Source: Fredinandcohnia humi
GTDB taxonomy: Bacteria; Bacillota; Bacilli; Bacillales; Bacillaceae_L
Assembly: GCF_001439915.1 (NCBI RefSeq)
Contig: NZ_LMBW01000011.1
Span: 3,388 to 67,387, forward strand
Direction: 5' to 3'
DNA: 64,000 bases
Shown here: piece after piece, positions 37,916-47,371 of the stretch
How the letters are laid out: each line of letters starts with the position of its first letter
How positions within the stretch are numbered: position 1 is the first letter of the stretch
The notes under the pieces: model-generated
Told to the model about the DNA's origin: nothing
What the model saw: only the letters and a program-made list of their open reading frames with translations
The model's database searches: none
Made by a program: the position numbers and the translations under genes

Positions 37916-39334
37916 ATGGATATTAACTGGAAGAAAGAAGTTGAACGTCAAAAGGAAGATTACTTAGCGAGTACAATTGAATTTTTAAAAATTCCAAGTG
38001 TTCTCGATGAATCTACAGCTGGGGAAAATGCCCCATTTGGTCGCCATATTGCTGATGCACTTGAATACATCTTAGATGTTTGTAAGGAGTTTGGATTTAC
38101 TGTACATAATGCTCAAGGATATGCCGGCCATGCCGATTATGGGGCAGGGGATGAATTCATCGGTATACTTTGTCATGTTGACGTTGTCCCCGCAGGAAGT
38201 GACTGGACCTCTGATCCGTTTCAACCTGAAGTACGAGATGGTAGATTGTATGCGCGTGGCTCAAATGATGATAAAGGCCCTACAATGGCAGCCGTATATG
38301 CCTTAAAGATTATTAAGGAGCTTGGCCTTCCGCTTAGGAAAAAGGTTAGACTAATTTTTGGTACAGATGAAGAAAACGGTGAATGGACTGGGATTGAAAA
38401 ATACTTCGAACAACACCCAGTGCCAGCAATGGGATTTGCCCCTGATGCCTATTTTCCAATTGTATCAACTGAAAAAGGGATCCTTTCGTGTCATTTTAAA
38501 GAAAGTTACAAACCTTCTAGTAAATCTTCCTCGGACTGGAAGTTGGAATCATTTACTTCTGGAGACCGAGTGAACATGGTGCCAGATCACGTAATGGTAG
38601 TGCTCAGGGGAGAAGAAAATGTATCAGGTATAGAAGCCATGTTTGTTTCCTATCTGGAAGAGAATCGTATCCAAGGAAAGTTTGAAATTGAAAATGGTAA
38701 GGTTTTAATGAGTATTGAAGGAGTATCCCACCATGCAATGGAGCCATATAAAGGACTAAACGCAGGCTTGGCGATGGCACAATTCCTTGGAACAATCGAG
38801 TTAGATCAAAGAGGTAAACAATTTGTTTCTTTTCTATGTGAGCATTTTGTAGATGGTTTTTTCGGTGAAAAACTAGGAATTGCGGTTGAAGATGATATTA
38901 GTGGAAGGTTAACAATTAACCCAGGTACATTCTTTTATTCCCGTGAAAGAGCGGCTAAAGTCGGACTTAGTATTCGTTACCCTGTGAGCACCGACTTCGA
39001 CGCTGTCATGAATCAATTACAAGAAGTAGGTGGACAGTACAATTACACCATTTCTGACGATTTTGTTAATAAACCACCACATCATATTGACAAGGATCAT
39101 GAACTAATCAAAACACTACAAAAAGTATATGAGGAACAAACTGGAGAACATGCCGAACTTCTAGCAATTAGCGGTGGTACTTATGGGCGAGCGATGAAAA
39201 GCGGTGTTGCCTTTGGACCATTTTTTCCTGGTGAAATAGATACAGCACACCAAAAGGATGAATACATTGACATAGAGAACATGTACAAGGCAATTGCAAT
39301 CTACGCTCAAGCTAAATATGAATTGGCTAAATAA
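37916..39334 (+). CDS. pepV: Dipeptidase PepV (M20 family)
   Basis: A 472-residue dizinc peptidase. Metal ligands appear in order: His87 in [12 protein letters not shown], Asp in GSNDDKGP, the Glu-Glu pair in GTDEENGEW, Asp in FAPDAYFP and a C-terminal His ([10 protein letters not shown]-like segment read here as [11 protein letters not shown]). PepV cleaves dipeptides with little side-chain preference and tolerates beta-alanyl dipeptides such as carnosine. It sits 33 bp after the importer ATPase with a strong ribosome site, so imported peptides would be cut in the cytoplasm by this enzyme. A terminator follows. Confidence 0.9.
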   Translation: MDINWKKEVERQKEDYLASTIEFLKIPSVLDESTAGENAPFGRHIADALEYILDVCKEFGFTVHNAQGYAGHADYGAGDEFIGILCHVDVVPAGSDWTSDPFQPEVRDGRLYARGSNDDKGPTMAAVYALKIIKELGLPLRKKVRLIFGTDEENGEWTGIEKYFEQHPVPAMGFAPDAYFPIVSTEKGILSCHFKESYKPSSKSSSDWKLESFTSGDRVNMVPDHVMVVLRGEENVSGIEAMFVSYLEENRIQGKFEIENGKVLMSIEGVSHHAMEPYKGLNAGLAMAQFLGTIELDQRGKQFVSFLCEHFVDGFFGEKLGIAVEDDISGRLTINPGTFFYSRERAAKVGLSIRYPVSTDFDAVMNQLQEVGGQYNYTISDDFVNKPPHHIDKDHELIKTLQKVYEEQTGEHAELLAISGGTYGRAMKSGVAFGPFFPGEIDTAHQKDEYIDIENMYKAIAIYAQAKYELAK

Positions 39335-39345
39335 GGAATCTATCA

Positions 39346-39395
39346 GTAAAAGTGCCTCCACCGGTACAAAAACATACGGGGACGGGCACTTTTAC
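39346..39395 (+). terminator. Terminator after pepV
   Basis: GTAAAAGTGCC pairs with GGCACTTTTAC over a 28-nt loop; the 3' arm carries the T run. Confidence 0.65.
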
Positions 39396-39665
39396 ATTTC
39401 TCTAAATTCCTTTCTATTACTATGCTGCGGTGTAGCGCAACTATGTGTTGAAATAGTTCCACATATATATATAATATTGTTGGAAAGGGGACACCTTTTT
39501 GATTTTACCTGATCAGGAAAAATCATACGTATAGAAATAGCTACTCTAGTTAACTATTTAATCTACAACTAGTTTACATAATATCTATTAGATTTCGACA
39601 AGTATCGACTTATCATTTGCTTCCTATAATTATTAGGTCGGGATCTTTAATTCTAAGACGCGTCA

Positions 39666-39707
39666 TTGAATGTTACGTTTAGATTAGTTAATGAACGTAA
39701 CATTCAA
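39666..39707. repeat. Perfect 14-bp inverted repeat
   Basis: TTGAATGTTACGTT (39666-39679) and AACGTAACATTCAA (39694-39707) are exact reverse complements with a 14-nt spacer. It is AT-rich, not next to a stop codon and lacks a T tract, so an operator or the mark of a lost element is as likely as a terminator. Confidence 0.6.
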
Positions 39708-40104
39708 TTAGTTTTGCCATTATAGGTTACTTTAAACATTCCATATAAAACTAAATATTTTAATTAACTCCTGAAAAATTTATTTGAGTTATTACGGTAA
39801 GACATTTGATAATAGGATTTAGCCGATTGTGAGGGAATACTAACCACCAAATACGAAAAGCTGCTTCCTCAGGGTATTGAAATTCAATGTGGTTTTCATT
39901 TTAAATAACTCACAATTCTTCAAATTGCCTTTTAAATGGCTTCCAGTACTTTGTATAATTATCAAATATCATTATATTTTTAGAAATCGGGCATCTATCT
40001 CGGTACCAAAATTTTAAACTTATTAAAGCATAAGCAACATATGATTAGAAATTTATTCGTCTGACTTTTCATAATCTCCAAAAAAATGATTTTACCAGTA
40101 AAAT

Positions 40105-40147
40105 ATAAATTAACCCTTCTCATAAATATAGAGAAGGGTTAATTTAT
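40105..40147. repeat. Perfect 17-bp inverted repeat
   Basis: ATAAATTAACCCTTCTC (40105-40121) and GAGAAGGGTTAATTTAT (40131-40147) are exact reverse complements around a 9-nt loop. It lies about 260-300 bp before the sigma-54 promoter of the dehydratase gene and has no adjacent gene to terminate. Confidence 0.65.
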
Positions 40148-40401
40148 ATAAATGGCCAGACAATCTTATTTTTTACTTTAATTAGAATGAACTATAATGA
40201 CTAGTAGATTTACAAAACATACATAATATAAACTTATATCCTTTTCTAATATTTTCTAGAAAGGAATAGATATGTACAAGCAATGCCAATAATCTTAACT
40301 AACCAACAGCTATAAAGATTATTTTTGTAACTTATATATTTTTTTGAAAGAAATTATTAACATGAATTTTTTATAAATATATCCTATGAAAATCAAAATG
40401 T

Positions 40402-40418
40402 CGGCACACTTCTTGCAT
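40402..40418 (+). promoter_or_regulatory. Sigma-54 (-24/-12) promoter before the dehydratase gene
   Basis: CGGCAC-N5-TTGCAT with GG at 40403 and GC at 40415, exactly 12 bp apart as sigma-54 requires. One mismatch to the TGGCAC consensus. Predicted start of transcription is near 40428, 60 bp before the gene. No clear copy of the upstream box shared by the other three promoters was found here. Confidence 0.75.
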
Positions 40419-40487
40419 ATTAAATAATAATGAAAAGAAGAAATATTTATTTTTTCATTTTCATATTAATAAAGGAGGAGAAGCCTA

Positions 40488-41948
40488 ATGATGACACAAG
40501 AGGAATATATTGAAAGTTTACGAGGACAAAAGAAAGAAGTTTACTTTATGGGGGAAAGGGTTGAAAACATAGTCAACCATCCTGCAATGAGACCACATAT
40601 AAATGCTGCTTCCGTCACTTATAAATTGGGAACTGAAAAAGAATATGAACATCTCGGTAGTGCAAAATCCCATCTAACAGGGAATAAGATAAATCGTTGG
40701 ACTCATATTCCGCAAAATCAGGAGGATCTTGTAAAAAAAGTAATGATGCTTCGAGTTGCAGGCCAAATAACTGGAACATGTTTTCAGAGATGTGTTGGAA
40801 TGGATGGACTAATAACACTATATTCAACTACATGGGAGATGGACCAGGAATTAGGAACAAATTACCACGATAGATTTAAACGTTTTTTAATTGAAACACA
40901 AAATAATGACTATATGACAGATGGAGCAATGACAGACCCTAAAGGAGATCGCTCAAAAAGACCTTCTGAACAGCATGATCCCGATTTATATGTTAGGGTT
41001 GTAGAGGAAAGAAAAGACGGTATTGTTGTAAGAGGGGCAAAAATGCACCAAACAGGAGCAATAAATTCCCATCAAATTTTAGTTATGCCAGGAGCAGCAA
41101 TGTCGCCACAGGATGCGGATTATGCTATTTCATTTGGTGTACCGGCTGATGAAAAAGGAATAATATATGTATTTGGGAGACAAGTAAATGATAGCCGAAA
41201 ATGGGAAGGTACGATTGACCAAGGAAATCCTAAATATGGTGTTGTTGGTGGGGAAGCTCTGATTATTTTTGATGATGTTTTTGTCCCATGGGAACGAGTA
41301 TTTATGTATAAAGAAACTCAATTTGCTGGAAAACTTGTAGATCGATTTGCATCCTACCATAGACAAAATTATGGAGCATGTAAAGCAGGTAATCTTGATG
41401 TGTTAATAGGTGCTACTGCATCAATAGCTGATATGCACGGTATCGCAAAGGCAAGCCATATTAAGGAGAAATTATCAGAAATGGCGCATATGGTGGAAAC
41501 GATGTATAGTGGAGCCCTAGCTTGTTCGTTCAATTGCTCGAAAAATGGGTGTGGTACAGCATTTGTTGATCCTGTACTAGCTAATTCATCCAAACTAAAC
41601 ACTGCAAGGTACTATCCTGAAGTAACAAAGCTTTCCCAAGATATTGCGGGAGGTTTCGTTGCTACTCTTCCTTCCGAAAAAGAATTAGACAATCCAAATG
41701 TTGCACCATTTATTCATAAATACTATAGTACTGGAGCTAATAAAGATACAATTCAAAGAATTAAACTGGGTAGATTGGTTGAAAATATGACTGGCTCAAC
41801 ACCGATTATTGAATGTATGCACGGAGCTGGTTCACCTCAAGCACAAAAAGTCGTTATTCAAAGGTCAATCAACTGGATGGAAAAAATAGAGTTTGCTTCA
41901 AAAATAGTTAACAGCAAAGAAGAAACGCCCTTTAAATCGAAACACTAA
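40488..41948 (+). CDS. 4-hydroxybutyryl-CoA dehydratase/vinylacetyl-CoA isomerase-like enzyme (AbfD family)
   Basis: A 486-residue protein of the HpaB/AbfD superfamily. The [4Fe-4S] ligands of Clostridium aminobutyricum AbfD (Cys99, Cys103, His292, Cys299) all have counterparts one residue earlier: C98 and C102 in TCFQRC, H291 and C298 in HRQNYGAC. The neighbouring active-site residues Gln (Q100), Tyr (Y295) and Lys (K299) are also kept, and the length is close (490 in AbfD). Flavin monooxygenases of the HpaB group lack the cysteines, so a radical dehydratase/isomerase using FAD and the cluster is the best reading. AbfD makes crotonyl-CoA from 4-hydroxybutyryl-CoA. Here the genes for a methylcrotonyl-type carboxylase and HMG-CoA lyase nearby hint at a methyl-branched substrate. 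It is monocistronic, with a sigma-54 promoter and its own terminator. Confidence 0.85.
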   Translation: MMTQEEYIESLRGQKKEVYFMGERVENIVNHPAMRPHINAASVTYKLGTEKEYEHLGSAKSHLTGNKINRWTHIPQNQEDLVKKVMMLRVAGQITGTCFQRCVGMDGLITLYSTTWEMDQELGTNYHDRFKRFLIETQNNDYMTDGAMTDPKGDRSKRPSEQHDPDLYVRVVEERKDGIVVRGAKMHQTGAINSHQILVMPGAAMSPQDADYAISFGVPADEKGIIYVFGRQVNDSRKWEGTIDQGNPKYGVVGGEALIIFDDVFVPWERVFMYKETQFAGKLVDRFASYHRQNYGACKAGNLDVLIGATASIADMHGIAKASHIKEKLSEMAHMVETMYSGALACSFNCSKNGCGTAFVDPVLANSSKLNTARYYPEVTKLSQDIAGGFVATLPSEKELDNPNVAPFIHKYYSTGANKDTIQRIKLGRLVENMTGSTPIIECMHGAGSPQAQKVVIQRSINWMEKIEFASKIVNSKEETPFKSKH

Positions 41949-41956
41949 ATAATCAG

Positions 41957-41995
41957 AAAGCTTTCCAATTAATATTTTATGGAAAGCTTTTTTTA
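41957..41995 (+). terminator. Terminator after the dehydratase gene
   Basis: AAAGCTTTCCA / TGGAAAGCTTT perfect 11-bp stem followed by T residues. Confidence 0.9.
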
Positions 41996-42101
41996 CATAC
42001 TCAATTGAATATTGATAATAAGTAATAGATGATTGTTCGAAATTGTACAAATTGTCTGTCATCTATGTTAAAATGGAAATTAATATTTGGGAGGTGAAAC
42101 A

Positions 42102-43817
42102 ATGACAAGATATACTCTACATAAAAAAGACGAGATTACTATGAAACCTAACTTTTTTATTGATGGTTTTATTATTTTAGATGAATATGATGTTGTCATA
42201 TATATTCAAAAAGATTTAGAAGGCTATTTTGGAATTCTAGAAAATATATATGGTAAAATTATTACTAAAACGCCACTTTACAAATATTTTGAAGGAAAAC
42301 TTGATGGACGAATTCATATTATACAAATCAATGATTATATTTTACAAGTAAAATGTTCATCAGTAAAAACAAATCATAAACATACCCTTCAGATAATCAA
42401 TCTAACAAATATAACCGAGTATATAAAACAACAAAATTCCCTATCAACCTCTCTAAATATGAATACTACTTTAAATGAAATAATTAATTCGAGTTATGAT
42501 GGCATTTTTGTTACTGATTCAGTTGGTACTGGCATTATAGTGAATAAAGCATATACAAGAATTACTGGTGTTAAGCCTCAAGAACTACTTGGAAAAAATA
42601 TTAGAGAGGCTGTCAAGAATGGAATCATATCTGATTCAGTTACTTTAAAAGTTATGAAAGAAAAAAAGAGTATCACAATTATACAAAGTGTTCGTGGAAA
42701 AGAAGTATTGGTTACTGGAAATCCAATTTTTGATGAAACAAATGAGATTACTTTTGTCATCACCAATATTAGAGATATTACAGACTTAAATCGCCTAAAA
42801 ATGGAATTAAGGAAAGAAAAAGCATTATCTAATCAATATTTAAATGAAATTGATAAACTAAAGAAAAAAAAGGATATTGAATTATTATTGAAAAAAATTG
42901 TTGCTCAAAGTAAGGAAATTATTTCAGTCCTGTCATTAGCACTTAAAATTGCAAACGTAGATTCAACTGTTATTCTTTTAGGAGAATCGGGTGTAGGTAA
43001 AGAAGTGTTCGCTAATATTATACATTCTTCTAGTAATAGAGCAAATGAGCCCTACATAAAAGTAAACTGTGGTGCAATTCCTCCGCATTTATTAGAATCT
43101 GAATTATTTGGATATGAAAAAGGGGCCTTTACTGGGGCCGATCCCCGTGGAAAACCCGGTTTGTTTGAACAAGCAAACGGAGGCACAATTTTTTTGGATG
43201 AGATAGGCGAACTGCCATTAGATCTTCAAGTTAAATTACTACGAATCCTTCAGGAGAGTGAAATAACTCGTATTGGAGGAAGAAAAACCCTTAAAGTAGA
43301 TGTTCGAGTTATTTCAGCAACAAATCGAGATTTAGAAAAAATGGTTGAAAAAGGAGAATTCCGCAAAGATCTATATTATAGACTCCATATTATACCAATC
43401 TATATACCACCACTACGAGCTCGCAGGGAAGATATCACACCTCTAATAGAATATTTTTTACTCAAAAATAATAAAAAATACGGATTTAATAAAAAAATTC
43501 ACCCTGAAGTATATATGATATTAGAAAACCATGATTGGCCTGGAAATGTTAGAGAAGTAGAAAACTTAATCGAAAGGTTAGTTGTAACGACTGAAAATGA
43601 CGTAATAAATAGTAATGATATACCACAAACATTTATTAAAAAGAAAAAGATAAAACCAACACAAACTCTAAAAGAAATTGTTCAAAATATTGAAAGTAAT
43701 ATTATAAAAGAACAGTTATTGATTTATAAAACTACACGAAAAACAGCTGCTGCTCTTGGTTTGAGTCAATCTGCACTTGTTAAGAAAATGAAGAGACTAG
43801 ATATTGAATCTAAATAA
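42102..43817 (+). CDS. Sigma-54-dependent transcriptional activator (PAS-AAA+-Fis HTH)
   Basis: A 571-residue activator. The start is ATG 42102 behind GGGAGGTG rather than TTG 42087. The first 110 residues are an unassigned sensor-like region; a PAS domain (about 120-230, [20 protein letters not shown]) follows, then a coiled coil, the AAA+ domain (about 265-505) and a C-terminal HTH ([19 protein letters not shown]). All functional motifs are intact: Walker A GESGVGKE (294-301), the sigma-54-contacting GAFTGA (341-346), Walker B with D366-E367 (IFLDEIGEL) and the arginine-finger region [16 protein letters not shown]. It should oligomerise on an upstream site and drive open-complex formation at -24/-12 promoters. 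Four such promoters lie in this island, so it is the probable local master regulator. The ligand is likely the pathway acid or its CoA ester (inference). Confidence 0.9.
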   Translation: MTRYTLHKKDEITMKPNFFIDGFIILDEYDVVIYIQKDLEGYFGILENIYGKIITKTPLYKYFEGKLDGRIHIIQINDYILQVKCSSVKTNHKHTLQIINLTNITEYIKQQNSLSTSLNMNTTLNEIINSSYDGIFVTDSVGTGIIVNKAYTRITGVKPQELLGKNIREAVKNGIISDSVTLKVMKEKKSITIIQSVRGKEVLVTGNPIFDETNEITFVITNIRDITDLNRLKMELRKEKALSNQYLNEIDKLKKKKDIELLLKKIVAQSKEIISVLSLALKIANVDSTVILLGESGVGKEVFANIIHSSSNRANEPYIKVNCGAIPPHLLESELFGYEKGAFTGADPRGKPGLFEQANGGTIFLDEIGELPLDLQVKLLRILQESEITRIGGRKTLKVDVRVISATNRDLEKMVEKGEFRKDLYYRLHIIPIYIPPLRARREDITPLIEYFLLKNNKKYGFNKKIHPEVYMILENHDWPGNVREVENLIERLVVTTENDVINSNDIPQTFIKKKKIKPTQTLKEIVQNIESNIIKEQLLIYKTTRKTAAALGLSQSALVKKMKRLDIESK

Positions 43818-43845
43818 ATCAGTGATTCCAAAAAGAATCACTGAT
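43818..43845 (+). promoter_or_regulatory. Probable activator binding site (UAS), palindromic
   Basis: ATCAGTGATTC, six bases, GAATCACTGAT: a perfect 11-bp inverted repeat. The right half continues as GAATCACTGATGAA (from 43835), which matches the box near 55003 in 13 of 14 positions. Its GAATC lies 142 bp before the -24 GG of the next promoter. It directly follows the activator gene's stop, so it might also serve as a transcript end, but it has no T tract. Confidence 0.6.
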
Positions 43846-43864
43846 GAAAAATGTATACAACTTT

Positions 43865-43915
43865 ATAAAACACTTCATGAAATTCCATTTGAATTCGTGT
43901 AGTGTTTTATTTTTC
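43865..43915 (+). terminator. Terminator of the activator gene
   Basis: ATAAAACACT / AGTGTTTTAT arms with an inner ATGAAATTC / GAATTCGTG extension and a T-rich tail. Confidence 0.7.
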
Positions 43916-43974
43916 ACTGCAGATTTTTCAAGTAATTGTGTGGTTAACAAAAATTAAATGAGCTTATATTAAGA

Positions 43975-43991
43975 TTGGCACGAATATTGCA
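43975..43991 (+). promoter_or_regulatory. Sigma-54 promoter before the acyl-CoA ligase gene
   Basis: TTGGCACGAATATTGCA: GG at 43977 and GC at 43989, 12 bp apart, near-perfect consensus. Predicted start near 44002. Confidence 0.9.
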
Positions 43992-44053
43992 ATAAATATT
44001 TTCAAACTTGTTAAATAAAATTGAATAAATAAAAGAAACCAAGAGGTGAAGCA

Positions 44054-45685
44054 ATGATCTCTGAAGAGTACGTATTTAATAGAACGGTAAAAGTTTTTAC
44101 GGAAAGACCAAGGCATTTATATGAAATGTTTAAAGAAACTGTCCAAAAATGTCCTAGTCGTGAAGCACTTGTGATGAACAACAAAAGATTGACGTACAGT
44201 GAAATGGATATACAGGTAAACTTGTTAGCTAGTAATCTTTATTATCAATTTAATTTAAAAAGGGGAGACAGAATTGCACTATTTCTAGGAAATAGTATTG
44301 AGTTCGCCTTATTCGTTTTTGCCTGTGCGAAAATAGGTGCAATTTTAGTCCCTTTAAACACACGTTCTGGAGAGGAGGAAATCCTTTATAGAATTAATCA
44401 TTCAGGTTCAAAAGTTGTCGTTACGGATAATGAATTTGTAACTAAGATTGAATCTATAAGAAACAGTAAAGAACATGAAACGCCAGCTGTTGAAACCTTC
44501 ATTCTAACTGGTGAAGGAAATTTTGATAATTCGGGTAGAGGATATGTACCGTTTTCTAGTTTGACTAAAAAGAAGCATGTGACAAATCCTATACCAGATA
44601 AAGTGTTCGATGTGGCCCCATTTGCAATCATGTATACATCAGGAACAACTGGATTACCTAAGGGTGCAGTGCTAAGCCATATTGGAATCATTCATAGCGC
44701 AATGAGTTACGAATTAACTATGAAAACATCTGAACAAACTAGAACTTTAATCGCTATTCCACTATTTCATGTCACAGGCCTGATAGGTCAATTAATTCAT
44801 ATGGTTAGCGTTGGGGGGACCTCTGTCCTAATAAAAAGATATAAAACAGACACTTTTCTAAAAACCATAGAAGCAGAGAAAATAACTTTTTTATTTAATG
44901 TCCCAACCATTTATGTCATGATGATGTCTCACCCACAAATTCACAATTATTCATTGGAATCTATAAAAACAATTGCTTATGGTGGGGCTCCAATGGCCAC
45001 AGATACGATTCAAAAATTAAGGATATTTATTCCAAATATCAATCTTCATAACGCATATGGAGCAACTGAGACAAGTTCTCCAACCACCATCTCACCAATT
45101 GTATATTCTGATTCAAAATTAGCGTCTGTCGGTCTTCCTGTTCCAGTTGCAGAAATAAAGATAGTTAATAAAGATTTTGAAGAAGTCAAGGTTAATCAGA
45201 TAGGCGAATTATTGATTAAAGGCCCCATGGTAATAAAGGGCTATTGGGAGAATGAAAAAGCAAATCATAACTCATTTTATAATGGATATTGGATATCTGG
45301 TGATATTGGAAGGAAGGATGAGGATGGATTCATCTATATTATGGACCGCAAAAAGGATGTCATCAATCGAGGTGGTGAAAAAATCTATTCTGTAGAGGTT
45401 GAATCTGTTCTTTATACCCACCCCTGTGTACTTGAAGTTGCTATCGTAGGCGTACCAGATAGTGTATTTGGTGAACAAGTTGTTGCATTTGTCGTAAAAA
45501 GAGAGCAAAGGCAAATTACCATGGAAGAAATAAAAAACTATGTCACTCAAAAATTAGCAGACTATAAAGCACCTAAGGATGTAATGTTTGTAGATAATCT
45601 ACCTCGGAATGAAGGAGGAAAAATACTAAAAAAAGAATTAGTCAACAAATATATCGATCTCAAGAAAAAGAGTACCCAATTATAA
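44054..45685 (+). CDS. Acyl-CoA ligase (AMP-forming, class I adenylating enzyme)
   Basis: A 543-residue member of the fatty-acyl/aryl-CoA synthetase family. The phosphate-binding loop YTSGTTGLPKG starts near residue 194, followed by the aromatic/acid pocket region, the ATP motif NAYGATETSSPT, the hinge SGDIGRKDEDGFIYIMDRKKD and the catalytic lysine in GGKILKKEL near the C-terminus. It would form the acyl-CoA by way of an acyl-AMP, using ATP and CoA in the cytoplasm. In B. subtilis a comparable ligase (YngI) sits beside the same carboxylase/HMG-CoA-lyase set. Transcribed alone from a sigma-54 promoter. Substrate not predictable from sequence. Confidence 0.85.
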   Translation: MISEEYVFNRTVKVFTERPRHLYEMFKETVQKCPSREALVMNNKRLTYSEMDIQVNLLASNLYYQFNLKRGDRIALFLGNSIEFALFVFACAKIGAILVPLNTRSGEEEILYRINHSGSKVVVTDNEFVTKIESIRNSKEHETPAVETFILTGEGNFDNSGRGYVPFSSLTKKKHVTNPIPDKVFDVAPFAIMYTSGTTGLPKGAVLSHIGIIHSAMSYELTMKTSEQTRTLIAIPLFHVTGLIGQLIHMVSVGGTSVLIKRYKTDTFLKTIEAEKITFLFNVPTIYVMMMSHPQIHNYSLESIKTIAYGGAPMATDTIQKLRIFIPNINLHNAYGATETSSPTTISPIVYSDSKLASVGLPVPVAEIKIVNKDFEEVKVNQIGELLIKGPMVIKGYWENEKANHNSFYNGYWISGDIGRKDEDGFIYIMDRKKDVINRGGEKIYSVEVESVLYTHPCVLEVAIVGVPDSVFGEQVVAFVVKREQRQITMEEIKNYVTQKLADYKAPKDVMFVDNLPRNEGGKILKKELVNKYIDLKKKSTQL

Positions 45686-45721
45686 AATTTTATAAATGGT
45701 TACCTCTTTTTACAAAACTTT

Positions 45722-45751
45722 GAATCGATTGATGAAAATATGAATCAATTG
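45722..45751 (+). promoter_or_regulatory. Probable activator binding site (UAS), direct repeat
   Basis: GAATCGATTGATGAA (from 45722) resembles the other two boxes with one extra base, and GAATCAATTG follows one 20-bp period later. The first GAATC lies 146 bp before the -24 GG of the next promoter. Confidence 0.5.
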
Positions 45752-45865
45752 TTACATGCACTTTTCTTTTTACTGATAAGTAAATAGACTCTTCAAAGTT
45801 TCATTTGTACTATTCAAATACTACTTGATATGTAATTAACATACATTCTATAAAACTTAAAGTTT

Positions 45866-45882
45866 GGCACAAATATTGCAAC
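45866..45882 (+). promoter_or_regulatory. Sigma-54 promoter before the TAXI-TRAP/carboxylase operon
   Basis: TTGGCACAAATATTGCA: GG at 45868 and GC at 45880, 12 bp apart. Predicted start near 45893, which leaves a leader of about 140 nt in which no further structure was recognised. Confidence 0.9.
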
Positions 45883-46034
45883 AATCAAATATAAAACTTT
45901 TGTATAGAAGTAGGTTGTTAAAACAAAAGAATTTCAAAAACCTTGTTGTTATTTTTATCTAGCCTCTGGGAACCATTTACAAAAATGATGTTGAAGCCAC
46001 TTGCAATTTATTAAAAAAGGGGTGCTATTGAAAA

Positions 46035-47249
46035 TTGAATAAAAAAATAGGTTTTTTCTTAATACTGACATTTTTATTTATAGGAATTATTGGGTGTTCT
46101 CAAACAGGGAATACAAATAATCAAGGTCAAGAAAATCAAACCAACGCTCCTAGTGCAAATGAGAATAATGAAAAGAATGGAACAAGTGGAATTGATAAAT
46201 CTCAAATTATGACGTGGACATCTTATGATGTTGGATCAGCTGGTTATGTTCAAGCAGCAGCAGTAGCAAATGCAATAACTAAAGAAACAGGAATAAATAT
46301 TAGAATTATGCCTTCTGGTACATCCGTAGGAAGATTGACACCACTTAAAAGCGGTCAAGCAAAATACGGCTTACTTTCAGACGAAGTATTCTTTGCTTCA
46401 GAGGGATTATACGAATTCGCAAATTATGAATGGGGTCCACAAGATTTGCGAGTTTTACTTCAACCACCTTCTCCAACAGTATTAGCTGTAACAAAAGAAA
46501 GTGGAATTAAAACCCCAGCTGATTTGAAAGGGAAGAAAATTGCTTGGGTTCAAGCTTCACCTTCTCTGTATGTTAAAACGGAAGCTCTATTAGCATTCGC
46601 GAATCTTACCTGGGATGATGTAGAAAAAATAGAGGTTCCAAGTCATGGAGATGCTCTTAACGGTCTTATTGAAGGTAGAATTGATGCGGCAATCGCAACA
46701 CCAACGGTTTCAAAAATTTATGAGCTTGAAAATTCGCCCCAAGGGCTGCACTGGCTTGAATTCCCAGAAGATGATGTTGAAGGCTGGAAAAGAGTTCAGG
46801 AAATCACTCCTTGGGTAAGCTACAACGAATACACAGATGGTGGTGCAGGAATTGAAGAAGGCGGAACAAGAGATTTCCCTGCTACACGTTATCCTCAAGT
46901 GGTTACCTACGCTAATCAGAGTGCAGACGAAGTTTATGAATTGATGAAATATATCGATGAAACCTATGATTTATACAAGGACGTTGATCCTGTTATGCAC
47001 AACTGGGAAATGGAGAAATCAGGTAGACCTAAAGCAAGTGCTCCATTTCACGAAGGATCAATTCGCTACTTAAAAGAAATTGGAATTTGGACTGAGGAAG
47101 ATGATGCTTGGAATGAACATCAGATTGAACGTACAAAAACCCTTCAAGATGCCTGGAACAAGGCGGTAGAACTAGCAACTGATGAAGGAATTAGTTCTAA
47201 AGATTTTCCTGAATTTTGGTTAAAAATTCGAGAAGAAGCATTAAAATAA
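46035..47249 (+). CDS. TAXI-family TRAP transporter solute-binding lipoprotein
   Basis: A 404-residue binding protein. A lipobox (IIGC, near residue 21) follows the hydrophobic start, then an Asn/Gln-rich linker. The mature part has TAXI features: TWTSYDVGSAGYVQAAAVANAI, RIMPSGTSVGRLTPLKSGQAKYGLLSDE, and LKGKKIAWVQASPSLYVKTEALLAFA. TAXI proteins deliver organic acids to a fused TRAP permease. TTG 46035 is the start; an AGGGGTG site lies upstream. The transporter most likely imports the acid used by this island. Confidence 0.88.
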   Translation: MNKKIGFFLILTFLFIGIIGCSQTGNTNNQGQENQTNAPSANENNEKNGTSGIDKSQIMTWTSYDVGSAGYVQAAAVANAITKETGINIRIMPSGTSVGRLTPLKSGQAKYGLLSDEVFFASEGLYEFANYEWGPQDLRVLLQPPSPTVLAVTKESGIKTPADLKGKKIAWVQASPSLYVKTEALLAFANLTWDDVEKIEVPSHGDALNGLIEGRIDAAIATPTVSKIYELENSPQGLHWLEFPEDDVEGWKRVQEITPWVSYNEYTDGGAGIEEGGTRDFPATRYPQVVTYANQSADEVYELMKYIDETYDLYKDVDPVMHNWEMEKSGRPKASAPFHEGSIRYLKEIGIWTEEDDAWNEHQIERTKTLQDAWNKAVELATDEGISSKDFPEFWLKIREEALK

Positions 47250-47306
47250 GAAATTAATTTAATTTCTAATTAACACTAAATAGATTCTGAAAGGCCGAGT
47301 AAATTC

Positions 47307-47337
47307 ATAGTGAGAGATTTCCCAAGTCTCTCACTAT
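47307..47337 (+). promoter_or_regulatory. Hairpin between binding-protein and permease genes
   Basis: ATAGTGAGAGA / TCTCTCACTAT perfect 11-bp stem with a weak T tail. It probably reduces read-through or stabilises the binding-protein mRNA, giving more binding protein than permease. Confidence 0.65.
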
Positions 47338-47371
47338 ATTCTTAGTAATTCTTAGAAAGTAGGTGGGTTAA

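Larger units (their letters stand above)
39396..40400. other. Gene-free region of about 1 kb with two perfect hairpins
   Basis: No intact gene was found. It contains two perfect inverted repeats (annotated separately). On the minus strand around 39780-40070 fragments such as YPEEAAFRIWWLVFPHNRLNP and YWKPFKRQFEEL, separated by stops, could be a decayed LysR-type or other regulator, but this is weak. The end of the region carries the promoter of the dehydratase gene. Confidence 0.35.

Noticed and set aside
39780-40070. Decayed regulator gene on the minus strand
   Set aside because: Short fragments look protein-like, but no continuous frame or diagnostic motif could be followed.
40257-40275. 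Copy of the shared activator box before the dehydratase promoter
   Set aside because: Only GAATAGATATG is similar; too weak to annotate as a site.
40488-41948. 4-hydroxyphenylacetate 3-monooxygenase (HpaB)
   Set aside because: The superfamily is the same, but all four iron-sulfur ligands of the 4-hydroxybutyryl-CoA dehydratase branch are present and no flavin reductase partner gene is adjacent.
42087-42101. TTG 42087 as start of the sigma-54 activator
   Set aside because: The codon lies within the ribosome-binding sequence GGGAGGTG, which correctly serves ATG 42102.
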